From: CAYIHX01 sp964363305
GTDB taxonomy: Bacteria > Bdellovibrionota > UBA1018
Assembly: GCA_964363305.1 (NCBI GenBank)
Contig: CAYIHX010000006.1
Location: 48,403 to 112,402 of the forward strand
DNA: 64,000 bases
Direction of reading: 5' to 3'
The notes below the pieces were generated by a model. That model saw only the letters and a program-made list of their open reading frames with translations. It had not been told where the DNA came from and searched no databases. Each line of letters opens with the position of its first letter. Position 1 is the first letter of the stretch. Below are positions 7,500-16,084 of the stretch, piece after piece. A program made the translations under genes and the position numbers.

Positions 7500-9032
7500 A
7501 TGATGAAGTCCTCACGCGAGCCTGTATTAATTGCGAACCGAGGGGAAATTGCTATCCGGATAGCGAGGACCGCTCGAGCGCTAGGTTTCCCAACTGTAGG
7601 GATCTACTCAAAAGCTGACGAGTATGCTGACTACCTTAGCTACTGTGACCAGGTGGTATTCATTGGCGCTTCCGCCCCCAAAGAGAGCTACCTTTCGATT
7701 GAGACTGTAATCAATGCGGCAAAAAAAACGGGGTCTCGGTATGTGCATCCTGGCTACGGATTCCTGAGTGAGCGAGCGCAGTTTGTTGACGCGTGTTTGG
7801 CGGCCGGACTGGTTTTCGTGGGCCCCACTGCCGAGAGCATGCGATTGATGGGCGATAAGGTTCAAGCCCGCAAGACAATGGATGAGCTGAATATTCCCCG
7901 GGTGCCGGGGTCCCCAGGCGTCGTGTCCACGGCGGAGGAAGCGAAGCATTTCTGCGCCGTGATCGGTTTTCCCGTGTTGCTTAAGGCAGCCGCAGGAGGC
8001 GGTGGGAAGGGTATGCGGCGCGTAGATTCGGAAGAGGAGCTCACTTCTTCGTTCGATGCGGCATCGAGGGAGGCGTTGAATGCTTTCGGGGATGGCGCAA
8101 TGTATGTTGAGAAGCTGATTCTCGAGCCTCACCACGTTGAAATTCAGATTTTTGGCGACGGCCGGGGCGGCGGCGTTCACCTAGGGGAGAGGGAGTGTTC
8201 CATTCAGCGACGCCATCAGAAGGTTTGGGAAGAATCTCCAGCGCCGATTCTTGAAGACTACCCGGAAACTCGGACGAAGATGTTTCAGTGTGCATTGCTG
8301 ATTGTTCGGCACGTTCAGTACGCAGGAGCGGGAACCCTGGAGTTTATTGTAGATGGGAAAGGGAATTTTTATTTTCTTGAAATGAATACTCGATTGCAGG
8401 TTGAACATTCTGTGACTGAATGGGTGACCGGCGTGGATCTGGTTGCCTGGCAGCTTCTTTTGGCGACGGGCGAATTGCGCTTCCCTGATATTCCTGAACG
8501 CCGAGGTAGCGCGGTTGAGGTGAGAATTTATGCGGAAGATCCGCGCACCTTTCTTCCGGCGCCGGGACCGTTAGGGCAGATTCAATTGGCTAGTGGACCG
8601 TTTGTCCGTGTCGATAGTGCGTTCGATGGACCTGGGGAGGTAAGTCAATATTACGACCCGATGATTGCTAAATTATCGGTTTGGGGCCGAGACCGTGCGG
8701 AAGCCGTGGCTCGCATGAGAGTGGCTCTTGATGAGACAAGGGTAGAGCCAACGAAGCGCTTGGACGGAACCGTTCAGGGATCGTTGCGGACTAATTTGAC
8801 GTTTTTAAGGCGCCTCTCGCGGTGCCCGGACGTAATCCGAGGTCAGACCACTACGGATTTGATTTCTAAAAATAAAAATCTTTTGGAAGAGGCGACATCA
8901 ACGCCGACGCTTGAAGCGGCATTGGCTGTAACGCTGTTTCACTTGAGCAGAGGGGCGGCGCAAGGTGCGGGGCCGTCTGAGACTCGGTCTCTATGGTCGT
9001 CTGTCGCGAGACGGGAGAGTGTTTCTCGATGA
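7500..9032 (+). CDS. pccA: Biotin carboxylase subunit of propionyl/acyl-CoA carboxylase
   Basis: An ATP-grasp biotin carboxylase of about 511 residues. It opens PVLIANRGEIAIRIARTARA, with the Gly-rich ATP loop AAAGGGGKGMRRV and the FLEMNTRLQVEHSVTEWVTG block carrying the catalytic Glu/Asn/Arg set. It carboxylates biotin using ATP and bicarbonate. Unlike a full-length PCC alpha chain, it ends before the biotinyl domain, which is the next gene. The ATG at 7500 is preferred because AGGA lies eight bases before it; 7491 is also possible. It begins 10 bases after pccB. Confidence 0.92.
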   Translation: MMKSSREPVLIANRGEIAIRIARTARALGFPTVGIYSKADEYADYLSYCDQVVFIGASAPKESYLSIETVINAAKKTGSRYVHPGYGFLSERAQFVDACLAAGLVFVGPTAESMRLMGDKVQARKTMDELNIPRVPGSPGVVSTAEEAKHFCAVIGFPVLLKAAAGGGGKGMRRVDSEEELTSSFDAASREALNAFGDGAMYVEKLILEPHHVEIQIFGDGRGGGVHLGERECSIQRRHQKVWEESPAPILEDYPETRTKMFQCALLIVRHVQYAGAGTLEFIVDGKGNFYFLEMNTRLQVEHSVTEWVTGVDLVAWQLLLATGELRFPDIPERRGSAVEVRIYAEDPRTFLPAPGPLGQIQLASGPFVRVDSAFDGPGEVSQYYDPMIAKLSVWGRDRAEAVARMRVALDETRVEPTKRLDGTVQGSLRTNLTFLRRLSRCPDVIRGQTTTDLISKNKNLLEEATSTPTLEAALAVTLFHLSRGAAQGAGPSETRSLWSSVARRESVSR

Positions 9033-9574
9033 ACTTCATCGTGCAGGGAACTGTGGGCGGATGGGATGTTCAGTTGCTCGATGCGCCCCAAGGGGGGAGA
9101 GGCATAGTGCGCGCCCGGGTTCGCTTCGGAGGAGATCAGCCATGGCGCGAACTCGATGTTAGTTGGAACATTGATTCCCATGGCATTCGAGTGGGCTTCG
9201 GTGAGACTTTTGCTGCTTTTGATGTACGCGGCGTCCGGGACGATGAAGGAACGTTAAAGTATAGTCTCGTCGGGCGTGGGGTGGCATCTGAGTTTCAAGA
9301 TCTTCGTTTTGTACGTGCAGGAGAAGAGGCGGGCTTTGTTGCGAAGACCGGCTCAAAAAAGGCGCTGAAGATAAAAGCCCAGATGCCTGGCAAGATCGTC
9401 AAGGTGTTGGTCGGATCCGGAAGCGCCGTCAGTAAGAATCAGCCGATTTTGGTGATGGAGGCGATGAAGATGGAGAATGAGATTCGAGCACCCCAGGCGG
9501 GTCAGATTTCTCAGCTTCTTGTATCCGTTGGCCAGGTCATCGAGAGCGGTGCGGTCTTGGTGGTGATGGAATGA
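9029..9574 (+). CDS. Biotin carboxyl carrier protein of the acyl-CoA carboxylase
   Basis: 181 residues. The last 75 residues are a biotinyl domain with the lysine target in VMEAMKMENEI. The first hundred residues resemble the linking domain between biotin carboxylase and carrier in PCC-type alpha chains. Gene fission explains it: biotin carboxylase and carrier are split into two genes that overlap by ATGA (9029-9032). GGAGAG at 9012-9017 is a good ribosome-binding site for ATG 9029. Biotin attached here would swing between the products of the two preceding genes. Confidence 0.9.
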   Translation: MNFIVQGTVGGWDVQLLDAPQGGRGIVRARVRFGGDQPWRELDVSWNIDSHGIRVGFGETFAAFDVRGVRDDEGTLKYSLVGRGVASEFQDLRFVRAGEEAGFVAKTGSKKALKIKAQMPGKIVKVLVGSGSAVSKNQPILVMEAMKMENEIRAPQAGQISQLLVSVGQVIESGAVLVVME

Positions 9575-11151
9575 AGGATATTCGTTTCGAGACACGATCA
9601 CGTATTCCGGTATCAGAGGTATATCGCGAAAATCGCAACGTAGCGGCCACTGGGGAGCCGGGGCAGTATCCGTTTTTGCGGGGCGTTCAGAAGGACATGT
9701 ATCGGGGACGCCTCTGGACGATGCGCCAGTATGCCGGCTTTGCGACAGCAGAAGAGTCAAACGAACGGTATAGGTATCTGCTCGCGCAGGGTACCACCGG
9801 ATTGTCAGTTGCTTTCGATCTTCCTACACAGCTGGGCTACGATCCCGATCATGCCCGCTCGAAAGGGGAAGTTGGAAAGGTTGGTGTATCAATTGCGACG
9901 CTTGATGATATGCGGACTCTTTTTCGCGATATTGATCTCTCCGTGGTCTCGACCTCCATGACAATTAATGCGACTGCGGCAATTCTTTTAGCTCTTTATG
10001 TCGCCGTAGCTGAAGAGATGGGAGTTTCTACGGAGGTTTTGCGGGGGACTGTTCAGAATGATATTTTGAAAGAATATGTTGCCCGCGGTAATTATATATA
10101 TCCCCCGGAGGGCGCACTCCGGTTGACAACAGATATGTTTGCCTGGACAGCGCAATACGCGCCCCGTTGGAATCCGATTAGTATTTCGGGCTACCATATT
10201 CGTGAAGCTGGATCGACGGCGGTGCAAGAGCTTGCATTTACTTTTGCAAATGCGATTGCGTATGCAGAGGCTGCGGTTCGGCGTGGTCTGGAGATTGATC
10301 AGTTCGCAGGACAGCTTTCTTTCTTTTTTAACGTGCATAATGATTTTTTTGAGGAAGTATGCAAATTTAGGGCGGCTCGTCGGATTTGGGCAAAAATCAT
10401 GAAGGAGCGGTTTGGGGCGAAAGAGGAGCGAAGTTGGAAGCTCAGATTTCATGCGCAGACGGCTGGCTCGACTCTCACCGCGCAACAACCTCAGAATAAT
10501 ATCGTTCGCGTTTCCTTGCAGGCGCTCGCCGCTGTGCTTGGAGGCACTCAGTCCCTTCATACAAATTCATTTGATGAGGCGCTTTCCCTTCCGACGGAAG
10601 AATCAGCTAAGCTAGCGCTACGAACGCAGCAGGTTATCGCGTTTGAGACGAGCGTTCACCAAACGGTAGATCCATTGGGCGGAAGTTATTTCGTAGAGAG
10701 CTTGACCGACCAGATCGAGAATATGACCTTGGCCTACCTTGCGACGATTGAGAAAAATGGGGGGACCATTGCGTGTATTGAGAGCGGATATATTCAGAAT
10801 GAGATACTGAATGCGGCATACGAAGATCAGCGCAGAATTGACCGGGGAGAGCTCAAGGTTGTTGGTGTCAATTGCTTTCGAGAGGAGGGTTTAGGCAAAG
10901 CAAAAACTCCCACGACACGCGTGAAGGAAGTGGTCGAACGGGCGGCGGTCGAGAGGATTCGAGCCTTCCGGAGCAGGCGCAACAGTGCGGCCGTGCGAAC
11001 TTCGCTCGCGCAGCTGGAAGCGGGCACTCAGGGGGATGCAAATCTTCAGGCACTGATTCTTGCGTCGGTGAAGATAGGAGCGACTCTGGGTGAAATTTCT
11101 GACACACTTCGAAAGTCTTATGGGCTTTTTCAGGATCGCACTAGCTTTTGA
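9571..11151 (+). CDS. Methylmalonyl-CoA mutase, large (catalytic) subunit
   Basis: 526 residues, the TIM-barrel part only. Recognisable blocks are YPFLRGVQKDMYRGRLWTMR, QYAGFATAEESNERYR, AFDLPTQLGYDPDH, NSISISGYH-like NPISISGYHIREAGST, and HAQTAGSTLTAQQPQNNIVR. These match stand-alone large subunits that pair with a separate B12-binding subunit of about 130-150 residues. No B12 domain (DxHxxG) is encoded here or elsewhere in the window, nor an epimerase. It would convert methylmalonyl-CoA to succinyl-CoA, completing propionate entry to the TCA cycle. Isobutyryl-CoA mutase-type activity is a less likely alternative. It overlaps the carrier gene by ATGA. Confidence 0.9.
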   Translation: MKDIRFETRSRIPVSEVYRENRNVAATGEPGQYPFLRGVQKDMYRGRLWTMRQYAGFATAEESNERYRYLLAQGTTGLSVAFDLPTQLGYDPDHARSKGEVGKVGVSIATLDDMRTLFRDIDLSVVSTSMTINATAAILLALYVAVAEEMGVSTEVLRGTVQNDILKEYVARGNYIYPPEGALRLTTDMFAWTAQYAPRWNPISISGYHIREAGSTAVQELAFTFANAIAYAEAAVRRGLEIDQFAGQLSFFFNVHNDFFEEVCKFRAARRIWAKIMKERFGAKEERSWKLRFHAQTAGSTLTAQQPQNNIVRVSLQALAAVLGGTQSLHTNSFDEALSLPTEESAKLALRTQQVIAFETSVHQTVDPLGGSYFVESLTDQIENMTLAYLATIEKNGGTIACIESGYIQNEILNAAYEDQRRIDRGELKVVGVNCFREEGLGKAKTPTTRVKEVVERAAVERIRAFRSRRNSAAVRTSLAQLEAGTQGDANLQALILASVKIGATLGEISDTLRKSYGLFQDRTSF

Positions 11152-12212
11152 ATGAGTGTCAAATGTTCTGGCGTTCCTATTTGCGTTGACGCGGTAGAAG
11201 CATCGATGTTTTTTTTCTGAGGCAACAGCTCCCTCTTGAGGTCTTGGGCGCGCTTTACCGATTCAAGAACTCGCTGTGGCGGAATTTTTCCGGTATCTAG
11301 ACCATTTTGGATGCTCATATAGGCTGAGCGCGCCGAGGCCTCGGTCTTATAAAGAAGGAGGTCGCAGCCTGCTTCGAGCGCCAGGATGGGAATGGCGGCT
11401 ACAGGACCTCCCCTGGTAATTGCGGTCATTTCTAGATCGTCTGAGATTATGAGTTTCGAGTAACGAAGCTGCTCTCGTAGTAGACCGCTCAATATTTTCC
11501 GTGACAATGTGGCTGGAAATTCTAGATCCAGGGACGGGAAGATGGCGTGCGACGTCATGACCCAGGGGCATTTTGATTTGAAGGCTTTGATGAAGGGATT
11601 GAGGTCGCGCGCTAACAAGAGGTCTCGAGGGAGATCAATACTGATCGTCTCAATATTTGGGTCTTTTGACGTGTGACCCATGCCGGGAAAATGTCTTACA
11701 CAAGGAATCACGCCCTCTAGGGTGTGGCCCCGAACCCACGCGGATACATTTTTTGAGACGGTGGGTTCGTCCGAGCCAAAACATCGGGAGGCAAGTGGGC
11801 CATTCGTGGCTGCGACTATGTCGGCTATGGGAGCAAGATTGACATTGATTCCGATAGCCTTAAGTTCTCGCGCGACCAACTTCGATATTTCAAACGTCAT
11901 CATGGGTGATCCGGCTTGTGCGATCTCGATTGAATGGGGAATGCGGGTAAACGGGGCTTTGAATCTTTGCTCAGAGCCACCCCCGTGATCGACGGCGATC
12001 CAGAGTGGGAGTGGGGAGCTGCCACTCTGCTGGATGGAGTTAATGAGGCTGGCGAGTTGAGTGGGGCATTCATAGTTTTGACCAGACAGAATGACACCAC
12101 CGATTTTTGCCTGAGCAATGAACGCCGAGGTCGTCTCTGGCAGTTCGTGACCGATGAAGCCAAAAACGAGAAGCTCCCCTGCCTGATCTTTTGCCTGCTC
12201 TAGGAGTGACAT
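11130..12212 (-). CDS. nagZ: Glycoside hydrolase family 3, NagZ-like beta-N-acetylhexosaminidase
   Basis: 360 residues, close to NagZ size. Family 3 signatures are present: VDHGGGSEQRF near residue 95 (NagZ: D-EGG-VQR), a NVNLAPIADI block, the RHFPGMGHT loop (canonical KHFPGHG), and the nucleophile region IISDDLEM. NagZ removes GlcNAc from muropeptides in the cytoplasm during wall recycling; no signal peptide is seen. The His-to-Met change in the HFPG loop is a small deviation. It is the last gene of a minus-strand operon with two peptide-type permeases, and its 3' end overlaps the mutase gene convergently by 22 bases. Confidence 0.85.
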   Translation of the reverse strand: MSLLEQAKDQAGELLVFGFIGHELPETTSAFIAQAKIGGVILSGQNYECPTQLASLINSIQQSGSSPLPLWIAVDHGGGSEQRFKAPFTRIPHSIEIAQAGSPMMTFEISKLVARELKAIGINVNLAPIADIVAATNGPLASRCFGSDEPTVSKNVSAWVRGHTLEGVIPCVRHFPGMGHTSKDPNIETISIDLPRDLLLARDLNPFIKAFKSKCPWVMTSHAIFPSLDLEFPATLSRKILSGLLREQLRYSKLIISDDLEMTAITRGGPVAAIPILALEAGCDLLLYKTEASARSAYMSIQNGLDTGKIPPQRVLESVKRAQDLKRELLPQKKNIDASTASTQIGTPEHLTLIQKLVRS

Positions 12213-12224
12213 GAATGGTTCATT

Positions 12225-13019
12225 CTAACGATTCTGCTGTCTGCGGGTCAATGCTTCACCCCAGAGCTGGAGAATGAGGATGGTGATGAACAGAGGCAGT
12301 CCTGTAAAGAACATGAGATGAGGAGCCTCGATGAGGTAGTCTTTCGCGTTGAGGAGGAGGGCCCCCCAGGAGGGCTCGCCTTGCGGAAGGCCGACGCCTA
12401 GAAATGAGAGACTGGCTTCCGCGAGGATTGCTCCCGCCAGCATTGCGGGGATTTTGATCGCGACGAGCCCACTTAGGTGAGGTGCGAGATGTCTCCTGGC
12501 AATATGAAGGGGGTGTCCCCCTAGACCACGGGCGGCTTCCACGAACGCCTCTGCTAGTACTTCATCAGCTCGGGCGCTCAGCAGCCGGGCAAGAGAGGGA
12601 CTTGAGCCAAGGACGAGTGCGAATATCAAAGTGGCGGGGCTTGGTTTGAGGAAGGCGACGATGGCGAGGGAAACTAAGAGTGTAGGAAACGAGAGGACGA
12701 AATCAATCGCCCTATCGAGAAAATCTCCGGCTTGGTGGGACCAGGTCTTTGCGCTAGCGACAAAGAGGATTGCGAGTGTGGCGGAAAGTAGGGTGGCTAG
12801 TGCAGCGAACAGAAGACTCGAGCCGGCACCTGCAAGAGTGGCCATGAGAACGTCGCGTCCGAATGCCTCACACCCCCATGGATGGTGTCGCGAAGGTGTA
12901 GACAGGGCGAGATCAAGTTGAATCGGAACGTCGTGATTTGCAAAATAGAGCGCTGGAAAAATCCAGATTAGCATCCAAAGTGATGTCGTTGATTTCAGGA
13001 GAGTCTTGGGTCGAGCCAT
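12225..13019 (-). CDS. ABC transporter permease, DppC/OppC type
   Basis: About 265 residues with six predicted membrane helices. It has the inner-membrane permease signature EAARGLGGHPLHIARRHLAP, where the EAA loop contacts the ATPase. The C-terminal SFLGVGLPQGEPSWGALL motif is characteristic of DppC/OppC proteins. ATG 13019 with an upstream GGAG is chosen; a TTG at 13058 lacks a binding site. It overlaps the DppB-type gene by 25 bases, so the two permeases form one pore. No ATPase or solute-binding protein gene is in the window. Confidence 0.88.
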   Translation of the reverse strand: MARPKTLLKSTTSLWMLIWIFPALYFANHDVPIQLDLALSTPSRHHPWGCEAFGRDVLMATLAGAGSSLLFAALATLLSATLAILFVASAKTWSHQAGDFLDRAIDFVLSFPTLLVSLAIVAFLKPSPATLIFALVLGSSPSLARLLSARADEVLAEAFVEAARGLGGHPLHIARRHLAPHLSGLVAIKIPAMLAGAILAEASLSFLGVGLPQGEPSWGALLLNAKDYLIEAPHLMFFTGLPLFITILILQLWGEALTRRQQNR

Positions 13020-13888
13020 TTCTGGGTCTGTGCTCCGAGGTGGGTGAAGATCAAACAAGTGGCGGAGGAAGCAAAGGTTGCGGCTTCGATTACGGGATAG
13101 TCACGCCGGAGGATACCCTCAATAAAGAGCGTCCCCAGGCCAGCGCGGTTAAAGATCACTTCAATAACGAAAGCGCCTGCGAAAATATGCCCAAGTTGGG
13201 CGAGAAAATAGCTCACCAGGGCACCTGAGACCGGTAGCAGGCCCGACTTGAGTAGCCATCTGACCTGGGGGACGCCCCGTGCAAGAGCCGCCCGCGCGTG
13301 ATCTTGCAGCAAGCTTTCTCGAATCCGTTCTCGGATGAGGCGGGCCCAGGTTCCGCTGAAGCTGGTGCCAAGAACCAGCGCAGGCAGGAGGGTGCTTCCT
13401 GTGACTTCGAAAATTGGAATCCACACGGCAAAGACGAGAATGGAGATCGGTGCGACCCAGAGTGAAGGGATCGCTGCGGTGATTGCCCCATAGAGCGAAG
13501 TGAATTTATAAGTGGCGCTGGACGAATTGAGAGCGGAGATCGTTCCAAGGCTTAACGCGAGGGCGAGGGCGATTGCCGCGCTGGGTAGGGCAAGCTCGAA
13601 GGTGCTTTTCCATGCTGTGAGAACTGTTTCCTGGACGGGTTGCCGAGAGTAGAGCGAGAGCTCCCAGTTCCCGCTCAATACCCTTCCAATGGCCGATAGG
13701 GAGGCCGTGTACCATGGCTGATCTAGATGGAGATCCTTTCTTAGGACTTCCCTAGAGAGGTCGCTGCCGAACTCATTGAGGAGATTTTCAACCGGATCGC
13801 CCGGAAGGAGTCGAACGGCGGAAGCGGCGATGATTTCAATGAGCAGTAGGCTCACTATAATTGAAAAAATTCGTCGAAGGATGCTCAC
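12995..13888 (-). CDS. ABC transporter permease, DppB/OppB type
   Basis: 297 residues. It starts with an N-terminal helix and the DppB hallmark RLLPGDPVENLL near residue 28. The EAA-type loop is DHARAALARGVPQVRW, and it ends with the conserved region FNRAGLGTLFIEGILRRDYP. This is the first permease of a peptide/oligopeptide importer. It overlaps both its upstream neighbour (ATGA) and the downstream DppC-type gene. With NagZ in the same operon, muropeptide or wall-peptide uptake is a reasonable inference. Confidence 0.9.
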   Translation of the reverse strand: MSILRRIFSIIVSLLLIEIIAASAVRLLPGDPVENLLNEFGSDLSREVLRKDLHLDQPWYTASLSAIGRVLSGNWELSLYSRQPVQETVLTAWKSTFELALPSAAIALALALSLGTISALNSSSATYKFTSLYGAITAAIPSLWVAPISILVFAVWIPIFEVTGSTLLPALVLGTSFSGTWARLIRERIRESLLQDHARAALARGVPQVRWLLKSGLLPVSGALVSYFLAQLGHIFAGAFVIEVIFNRAGLGTLFIEGILRRDYPVIEAATFASSATCLIFTHLGAQTQKWLDPRLS

Positions 13889-14667
13889 TCCAAAAACTTT
13901 CTCGCGAGTTGCTCTGACGTGCGTTCGACAACTGTCTTTATTCCCGGCATCTCAATTCTGATCGGCGCCCCATTTGCGTCGAGATACCAGGTACTTCGAA
14001 TATCGCGGTAGTTTACTGTCAGGCGTTTCGCTCTGTTATTTAGGCAGAAAGAGTCTGGCTTTTCGAGTCGAACAAGGCCGGCAAATGGACTGAAGCCGAG
14101 GTCGACATTGTCTTCGGCGACCGCACGAAAGCCAATGGACTGTCCCTCCTTCATGAGAGGCAGGCGCAGGCGAAACCAGACCGGAAAATAGCCCGCAAGA
14201 AGAGTTTTTGGCGGAAATAGTTTTCGCATGACGGGCATCTCGCTAGAATTTCTTTTCACTTTTATCGCAAGAGTGTTGTCTGGCTGAAGAGTTCCGTCGA
14301 TGGTTGTTTCGGTTGCTCGGTAGACGGACCTGAAATTGAAAAAAATGGGCTCGAGAAAAGGAGTATCTTTCGCGAACGCTCCGAGACTTTCTTCATTGAG
14401 GAATCCTTCTTCGGCTTTCCAGCTGTTGAACTGGTAATGAATTCTGCCTTCAGTACGGCGGACTTTCTCATGATAATAGGAATACCTGATCGTCTTATTT
14501 ACAAGTACGGTGTACCAGTAGTCCCAAAGGATGGACGCCTGCCTGGCCTCGGGTGGCATCTTTTTGACGATTTTCGCAGTTGTTCTTGGGGATGTCGGCG
14601 CCGCACAGGTGCTCTGGGCCGTCAAAAAAATGGCAAATATCCCCGCTAATGTGCTCAGTGGCTCCAT
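13885..14667 (-). CDS. Conserved envelope protein of unknown function
   Basis: About 260 residues with a signal peptide (LAGIFAIFLTAQSTCA, cleavage near residue 23). The body is rich in charged and aromatic residues, with no catalytic motif I can name. The C-terminal half (WYLDANGAPIRIEMPG) loosely resembles envelope proteins of the DUF3108 type; this is weak. ATG 14667 is chosen because GGGAG lies six bases upstream. It is the first gene of the permease/NagZ operon and is divergent from the Tad cluster with only 32 bases between starts. It may be a periplasmic partner of the transporter. Confidence 0.6.
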   Translation of the reverse strand: MEPLSTLAGIFAIFLTAQSTCAAPTSPRTTAKIVKKMPPEARQASILWDYWYTVLVNKTIRYSYYHEKVRRTEGRIHYQFNSWKAEEGFLNEESLGAFAKDTPFLEPIFFNFRSVYRATETTIDGTLQPDNTLAIKVKRNSSEMPVMRKLFPPKTLLAGYFPVWFRLRLPLMKEGQSIGFRAVAEDNVDLGFSPFAGLVRLEKPDSFCLNNRAKRLTVNYRDIRSTWYLDANGAPIRIEMPGIKTVVERTSEQLARKFLE

Positions 14668-14699
14668 GGCTTCTCCCAGGGTTACATGGATTTGACCCA

Positions 14700-15683
14700 A
14701 TGAGAATGCTCTCTGTCTTTAAGGCACTCTTGTTTTTGGCCGATACGACGGTGATGAAGCTCGACTCGATAGAGCAAGGTCAGTTGGTTCTCTATGTCGG
14801 ATACGGCCTGGTTGCCCTGGGGGGCTACCTGTTGGGCCGTATTTTGGACAAGGAGAAGGAAGCTATGGCGGCCCAGGAGAACCTGGCGGAGCTGAGGGAC
14901 CGTAAGGCGTCGAATATTTTGGTGAAGATGGGACGACCGTTCTTTACGCAGTACGTTATGCCGCTCGTTCGAGGTCGGAGGGTTTTTGACAATCAACGAA
15001 AGACTTACCGGCGAAAACTCATTACCGCAGGTCTCAAAGATGAACTGACTGCTGACGAGTTCATCTCCTTCAAGTTCTTCAATATCGTCTTTTTTCCCAT
15101 CTTGATCTTGCTCGGAAATGCGTTGGGAAATCTCGAAGTAGGTCAAGTCTACGTTTACGTGTCCGCTCCTTTGGGTTTCTTCTTTCCGGACCTCTGGGTC
15201 AATTCTCGTATTTCTGCACGGCAAAAGCAGGTCTTGAATCAATTGCCTTTCGTGGTTGATCTTCTAGCACTATCGACTGAGGCCGGTCTCGACTTCATTG
15301 GTGCAATCGGGAAGGTAGTTGAAAAGGCGAGGCCAAGTCCCCTGATCGACGAATTGTCCCAGCTATTGAAGGAAATCAAGGTTGGATCATCGCGCGCGGA
15401 CGCGATGCGTGAAATGGCCCTTCGTCTTGGTATGACTCAGATCAACTCGTTTGTGGCGATTTTGATTTCCGCGGATCAGATGGGTGCCTCAATCGGAAAA
15501 ATCCTACGACAACAATCGGAACAGATTCGAATCGAGCGAATGCTGCGTGCCGAAAAAGCGGGTGCTGCGGCATCGCAGAAGATCATTTTTCCAGTGGTCT
15601 TCTGCATCGTTCCCGCGGTCATGCTCATGATCTTTGGGCCCGTATTTATTTCGTTCATTGGTGGCGGCGGAGGGGATCTATAA
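14700..15683 (+). CDS. tadC: Tad secretion system inner-membrane protein TadC
   Basis: About 327 residues. It has an N-terminal membrane helix (LVLYVGYGLVALGGYLLG), a second hydrophobic region around residue 125, and a type II/IV secretion F domain with the typical DLLALSTEAGLDFIGAIGKV stretch. A Gly-rich C-terminal helix closes the protein. TadB and TadC form the platform that couples the TadA motor to Flp pilus assembly. Here tadC opens the cluster and is separated by 13 kb from tadB. ATG 14700 is used; 14706 is an equivalent alternative. Confidence 0.88.
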   Translation: MRMLSVFKALLFLADTTVMKLDSIEQGQLVLYVGYGLVALGGYLLGRILDKEKEAMAAQENLAELRDRKASNILVKMGRPFFTQYVMPLVRGRRVFDNQRKTYRRKLITAGLKDELTADEFISFKFFNIVFFPILILLGNALGNLEVGQVYVYVSAPLGFFFPDLWVNSRISARQKQVLNQLPFVVDLLALSTEAGLDFIGAIGKVVEKARPSPLIDELSQLLKEIKVGSSRADAMREMALRLGMTQINSFVAILISADQMGASIGKILRQQSEQIRIERMLRAEKAGAAASQKIIFPVVFCIVPAVMLMIFGPVFISFIGGGGGDL

Positions 15684-16084
15684 TGCGATCTCCTCTGCGT
15701 GGGATTCGAAAAAGTTCGGTGAAAGTATTTCGCGTTGGTGAGCCTACGGCTGTCGCTGAGCCGGCTATTGCAAATCGATTTTTAAGTAGGTTGAAAGGAT
15801 TGATCGGGACTCCGGCACTTCGCGCGGGGGCTGGCTTGGTAATCCCCGCCTGCAATAGCATTCATATGTATTTCATGTCCTATCCGATCGATGTCGTCTT
15901 TCTTCGCGAGACGACGAGTGGCATAGATCAGTCTGAATACACGATTTCTTCGCTTTACTCGGGAGTAAGGCCGTGGAGAGTTTTACCGCTCAGTGATTTC
16001 TCGGCTCATCATGTTATCGAACTTGCCGAGGGCGAGATTCGGAAGCATGAACTTCAGGAGGGCACACGATTATGTATCGTCTAG
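15683..16084 (+). CDS. DUF192 family protein
   Basis: 133 residues matching the DUF192 family: RFLSRLKGLIGTP at the start, then LVIPACNSIHMYFMSYPIDV, PWRVLPLSDFSAHHVIELAEG, and a closing LQEGTRLCIV. The family's biochemical role is unknown. Its start overlaps the tadC stop (TAATG), and its end overlaps the next FHA gene by 13 bases, so it is translated with the Tad operon. DUF192 genes are sometimes found in or near Tad loci. Confidence 0.85.
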   Translation: MRSPLRGIRKSSVKVFRVGEPTAVAEPAIANRFLSRLKGLIGTPALRAGAGLVIPACNSIHMYFMSYPIDVVFLRETTSGIDQSEYTISSLYSGVRPWRVLPLSDFSAHHVIELAEGEIRKHELQEGTRLCIV

